A stretch of DNA of 8,980 nucleotides from positions 1 to 8,980 of the forward strand of contig JBARWE010000259.1 in the NCBI GenBank assembly GCA_049646625.1. The letters are read 5' to 3'. A model generated the notes under the pieces. That model was not told the DNA's origin and ran no database searches. It saw nothing but the letters and a program-made list of their open reading frames with translations. The position numbers were made by a program, and so were the translations under genes. Below, piece after piece: positions 6,776 to 8,980 of the stretch. How positions within the stretch are numbered: position 1 is the first letter of the stretch; every line of letters starts with the position of its first letter. The stretch comes from PRO6 sp049646625. Its GTDB lineage: Bacteria > Pseudomonadota > Alphaproteobacteria > Rhizobiales > Xanthobacteraceae.

Positions 6776-7249
6776 TCAGCCGCGCGCCCGCAGCAGCCGC
6801 CCCTTCTCGCGGTCCCAGTCGCGCTTCTTCTCGGTGTCGCGCTTGTCGTGCAGCTTCTTGCCCTTGGCAAGCGCAAGCTGCAGCTTGGCGCGGCCGCGCT
6901 CATTGAAATACAGTTTGAGCGGAATGAGCGTCATGCCCTGCCGCTCCACCGCGCCGGTCAGCCGGTTGATCTCCTTGCGATGCAACAGCAGTTTGCGCGG
7001 CCGGCGCGGCTCGTGGTTGAAGCGGTTGGCCTGGAGATATTCAGGGATATTGGCGTTGACCAGCCAGATCTCTCCACCGCGCGCATCGGCATAGGATTCG
7101 GCGATCGTCGCCTTGCCGGTGCGCATCGACTTGACCTCGGTGCCGGTCAGCGCGATGCCGGCCTCAAGGGTATCCTCGATCGCGTAGTTGAATCGCGCCT
7201 TGCGGTTCTCGGCAACGACCTTGATGGCACGCGCACTCTTTTCAGCCAT
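6776..7249 (-). CDS. smpB: SsrA-binding protein SmpB
   Basis: SmpB binds tmRNA and brings it to stalled ribosomes, where trans-translation tags the unfinished peptide and frees the ribosome. The 157-residue product is the normal length. Family landmarks are all present: VVAENRKARFNYAIED near the N-terminus, TGTEVKSMRTGKATIAESYA (35-54), WLVNANIPEYLQANRFNHEP, and RPRKLLLHRKEI (residues 83-94). The basic C-terminal tail, with KGKKLHDKRDTEKKRDWDRE, is the part that enters the ribosomal mRNA channel. The start at 7249 fits the family length; the ribosome site is weak (GGA 5 nt upstream). It lies 39 bp after mscL and 50 bp before the methyltransferase gene on the same strand. Confidence 0.97.
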   Translation of the reverse strand: MAEKSARAIKVVAENRKARFNYAIEDTLEAGIALTGTEVKSMRTGKATIAESYADARGGEIWLVNANIPEYLQANRFNHEPRRPRKLLLHRKEINRLTGAVERQGMTLIPLKLYFNERGRAKLQLALAKGKKLHDKRDTEKKRDWDREKGRLLRARG

Positions 7250-7288
7250 GACGGTCCACGATTTCCCCGCGAAGCGCCGCGCGTGGCT

Positions 7289-7705
7289 TCACGCCTTCTT
7301 CAGGAGGTCGCGGATTTCCATCAGCAACTCCTGGTCCTTGGTCAGCGCCGGCGGCGCCTCCGGCTCGGCCGGCTGCTCGCGCTTGAGCTTGTTCATCAGC
7401 CGCACCACGATGAACAGCACCCAGGCGATGATCAGGAAGTTGATCGTCAGCGTCAGGAAGTTGCCCCACGCCAGCACCGCGCCCTGCTTGCGTGCATCGG
7501 CGAGGTTGGTGGCATCGACATTGGCCGACAGCCCGGTGAAGTAGTTGGAGAAGTCGAGGCCGCCGGTGGCGGCGCCGACGATCGGCATGATGATGTCGCC
7601 GACCATCGAGTTGACGATGGCGCCGAACGCCGCGCCGATGATGACGGCAACGGCGAGATCGACGACGTTGCCCTTCATGGCAAATTCGCGAAAGTCCTTC
7701 AACAT
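7289..7705 (-). CDS. mscL: Large-conductance mechanosensitive channel MscL
   Basis: MscL is an inner-membrane homopentamer that opens under high membrane tension and releases solutes during hypo-osmotic shock. The 138-residue product starts MLKDFREFAMKGNVVDLAVA, the conserved amphipathic N-helix leading into the first transmembrane helix (about 14-42, ending DIIMPIVG). A short periplasmic loop (about 45-78) follows. The second transmembrane helix is about 80-105 (FLTLTINFLIIAWVLFIVV). The C-terminal cytoplasmic part has a Pro/Glu-rich linker and the helix DQELLMEIRDLLKKA that forms the family's bundle. The start at 7705 has AGGGG about 5 nt upstream and GGAAGGA further out. It sits between dapA (49 bp) and smpB (39 bp), all on the same strand. 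Confidence 0.97.
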   Translation of the reverse strand: MLKDFREFAMKGNVVDLAVAVIIGAAFGAIVNSMVGDIIMPIVGAATGGLDFSNYFTGLSANVDATNLADARKQGAVLAWGNFLTLTINFLIIAWVLFIVVRLMNKLKREQPAEPEAPPALTKDQELLMEIRDLLKKA

Positions 7706-7754
7706 GAGCGCCCCTATCCTTCCATCTGGACGATGATCCGGCGTGCGGCCGGGC

Positions 7755-8645
7755 CTAGTTCAGCAACCCCGCATGCACCAGCGCGTCGCGCACCAGCACG
7801 CGGGTGGGTTCAGTGACCGGCACCATCGGCAGCCGCAGCGTCTCGTCGATCTTGCCGAGCAGCGACAGCGCGTATTTCACCGGCGCGGGATTGGATTCGA
7901 CGAACAGATTGACGTGCAGCGGCATCAGCTTTTCATGAATCGCCCGCGCCGCCGCATAGTCGCCGCGCAGGCACGCCGCCTGAAATTCGGCGCACAGCCG
8001 GGGCGCGACGTTGGACGTGACCGAGATGCAGCCATGGCCGCCATGGGCCATGTAGCCGAGCGCGGTCACATCCTCGCCGGAGAGCTGGTTGAAGTCCTCG
8101 CCCATCGCCGCGCGCTGCTGGGACACGCGCACGATATTGGCGGTCGCATCCTTGACGCCGGCGATGTTGTTCAGTTCGAACAGCCGCGCCATGGTCGCGA
8201 CCGACATATCGATCACCGAGCGCGGCGGGATATTGTAGATGATGATCGGAATGCCGATCGCGTCGTTGATCGCCTTGAAGTGCTGGTAAAGCCCTTCCTG
8301 GGTCGGCTTGTTGTAATACGGCGTCACCACCAGCACGGCGTCGGCACCGGCCTTCTCGGCATGCCGCGCCAGTTCGATCGCCTCATACGTCGAGTTGGAG
8401 CCGGCGCCGGCGATCACCGGCACGCGGCCCCTCGCCTCATCGATGCACCACTCGACCACCTTGCGGTGCTCCTCGTGCGACAGCGTCGGGCTTTCGCCGG
8501 TGGTGCCGACCGGAACCAGGCCGTTGGTTCCCTCGCCGATCTGCCAGTCCACCAGCGCACGGAACCCGGCCTCGTCCACGCCGCCGTTTTTGAATGGCGT
8601 CACCAAGGCGGTAAAGGACCCCCTGAACGTCGTCTTGGCTGCCAT
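7755..8645 (-). CDS. dapA: 4-hydroxy-tetrahydrodipicolinate synthase DapA
   Basis: DapA condenses pyruvate with aspartate semialdehyde, the first committed step toward diaminopimelate (peptidoglycan) and lysine. The 296-residue product is the normal length for this cytoplasmic TIM-barrel enzyme. Key residues are all present: Thr48-Thr49 in PVGTTGES (45-52), Tyr111 in VTPYYNKPTQEG, Tyr137 in IIIYNIPPR with Arg142 for substrate binding, and the Schiff-base Lys165 in GVKDAT. The frame is open far upstream, but GGAG at 8654-8657 lies 8 nt before the ATG at 8645 (5 nt before a second ATG at 8648), and homology starts at FRGSFTALVTPF. The leader contains two small GC hairpins (around 8680 and at 8699-8715). 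It is the first gene of the dapA-mscL-smpB-methyltransferase cluster and is divergent from a secreted-protein gene. Confidence 0.97.
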   Translation of the reverse strand: MAAKTTFRGSFTALVTPFKNGGVDEAGFRALVDWQIGEGTNGLVPVGTTGESPTLSHEEHRKVVEWCIDEARGRVPVIAGAGSNSTYEAIELARHAEKAGADAVLVVTPYYNKPTQEGLYQHFKAINDAIGIPIIIYNIPPRSVIDMSVATMARLFELNNIAGVKDATANIVRVSQQRAAMGEDFNQLSGEDVTALGYMAHGGHGCISVTSNVAPRLCAEFQAACLRGDYAAARAIHEKLMPLHVNLFVESNPAPVKYALSLLGKIDETLRLPMVPVTEPTRVLVRDALVHAGLLN

Positions 8646-8762
8646 CATCTCGTCTCCGAATAGAATGGACGGCACCGCGCCGTCCCGGCGGAGCAATAGC
8701 CGGTCTTGCGCCGGCCGTCGCCTCACGTTTTTGACGTCTCCCCGCCGCCACAAAGTTACCTT

Positions 8763-8790
8763 AACATATTTGCTGTTCTCTCGGCAGCAA
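8763..8790 (-). promoter_or_regulatory. Likely dapA promoter
   Basis: On the minus strand TTGCTG (8790-8785) and TATGTT (8768-8763) are 16 nt apart and lie about 120 nt upstream of dapA, in the most A/T-rich patch of the intergenic region. TTGCTG is also one arm of an inverted repeat (TTGCTG at 8770-8775, CAGCAA at 8785-8790, 9-nt spacer), which could be an operator. It was recognised by eye only. Confidence 0.4.
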
Positions 8791-8814
8791 CAGTGGACAA
8801 CCTTCGACGCCAGG

Positions 8815-8833
8815 CGGCGAATCCGATTCGCCG
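8815..8833. promoter_or_regulatory. 19-bp palindrome before the secreted-protein gene, possible operator
   Basis: CGGCGAATC-c-GATTCGCCG is a perfect inverted repeat with 9-bp arms and a 1-nt centre. It ends directly before the GGAG ribosome site (8835-8838) and 15 nt before the ATG at 8849. Each arm contains a GANTC site (8819-8823 and 8825-8829), the target of the alphaproteobacterial cell-cycle methylase CcrM. The near-zero spacer fits binding by a dimeric protein better than an RNA hairpin. Its function is inferred. Confidence 0.5.
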
Positions 8834-8848
8834 TGGAGATTTGCCGGT

Positions 8849-8980
8849 ATGCCGCCAGACCACCGCCCGCCCGCGAAAGCCCGGCTCGCGCCGCTGGCGC
8901 TCCTGCTCGCAACCGCGCTGACCGCCGAGGCCCACGCCGAAGTGCCGCTGCCAAAGCCGCGCCCGGCCGCCCCATCGACC
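8849..8980 (+). CDS. Secreted protein N-terminus, possible lytic murein transglycosylase (cut by window edge)
   Basis: Only the first 44 codons are present; the frame is open to the window end. The translation has a basic N-region (HRPPAKAR), a hydrophobic core (LAPLALLLATALTA, 13-26) and an AHA site after which signal peptidase I should cleave (about residue 30), followed by the proline-rich EVPLPKPRP. This indicates export to the periplasm or outer membrane. GGAG at 8835-8838 lies 10 nt before the ATG and supports the start. The gene is divergent from dapA. In related Rhizobiales I recall a soluble lytic transglycosylase gene in this position with a similar proline-rich start, but no catalytic domain is visible here, so the function rests on context alone. 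The coding call is fairly sure; the product name is not. Confidence 0.6.
   Translation, partial: MPPDHRPPAKARLAPLALLLATALTAEAHAEVPLPKPRPAAPST

Noticed and set aside
6848..8663. Two plus-strand open frames of over 300 codons opposite smpB, mscL and dapA
   Set aside because: Both are antisense to well-identified genes, lack domain similarity and have the repetitive His/Arg/Asp composition of GC-rich shadow frames.
8649..8750. dapA leader as a lysine riboswitch
   Set aside because: The leader is too short and has only small GC hairpins, without the lysine-riboswitch core.
8646..8975. Long N-terminal extension of DapA to 8975
   Set aside because: The extension has no similarity to the family, would overlap the divergent secreted-protein gene, and a good ribosome site sits just before the ATG pair at 8645/8648.

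Overview
The window is GC-rich chromosomal DNA whose protein sequences, gene order and intergenic palindromes point to an alphaproteobacterium of the Rhizobiales, most likely the Bradyrhizobium/Rhodopseudomonas/Afipia group. This placement rests on recognising the proteins by eye, not on a search. No plasmid, phage, insertion-sequence, CRISPR or tRNA/rRNA signal is visible. The content is mostly core housekeeping.

Left part (1-4121, all minus strand). Reading in the direction of transcription: rpoZ (RNA polymerase omega) ends at a clear intrinsic terminator (3634-3661). Then comes rel, a bifunctional (p)ppGpp synthetase/hydrolase, followed 25 bp later by pdxJ (vitamin B6), which overlaps acpS (holo-ACP synthase) by 4 bp. 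acpS runs off the left edge. The stringent-response enzyme therefore sits beside the polymerase subunit that forms part of a ppGpp site in E. coli.

Middle (4122-5828). A 413-bp gene-free stretch with visibly lower GC separates rpoZ from two rightward genes. It probably carries both divergent promoters and contains a set of interlocking inverted repeats. The two genes are a NYN/LabA-type (DUF88) putative nuclease and, starting 4 bp after its stop, a family 5 uracil-DNA glycosylase with [4Fe-4S] ligands.

Right part (5829-8648). A two-palindrome REP-like element (about 5845-5920) lies where the glycosylase gene meets a convergent minus-strand cluster. In transcription order that cluster is dapA (lysine/diaminopimelate synthesis), mscL (osmotic safety valve), smpB (trans-translation) and a SAM-dependent methyltransferase of unknown substrate, with gaps of 39-50 bp.

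Right edge (8649-8980). A 200-bp divergent promoter region holds a likely dapA promoter and a 19-bp near-perfect palindrome. It is followed by the start of a plus-strand secreted-protein gene, possibly a lytic murein transglycosylase, cut by the window end.

No clearly undescribed system was found. The most useful items to follow up are the palindrome before the secreted-protein gene, the interlocking repeats in the NYN-gene leader, and the tightly coupled NYN nuclease/uracil-glycosylase pair.
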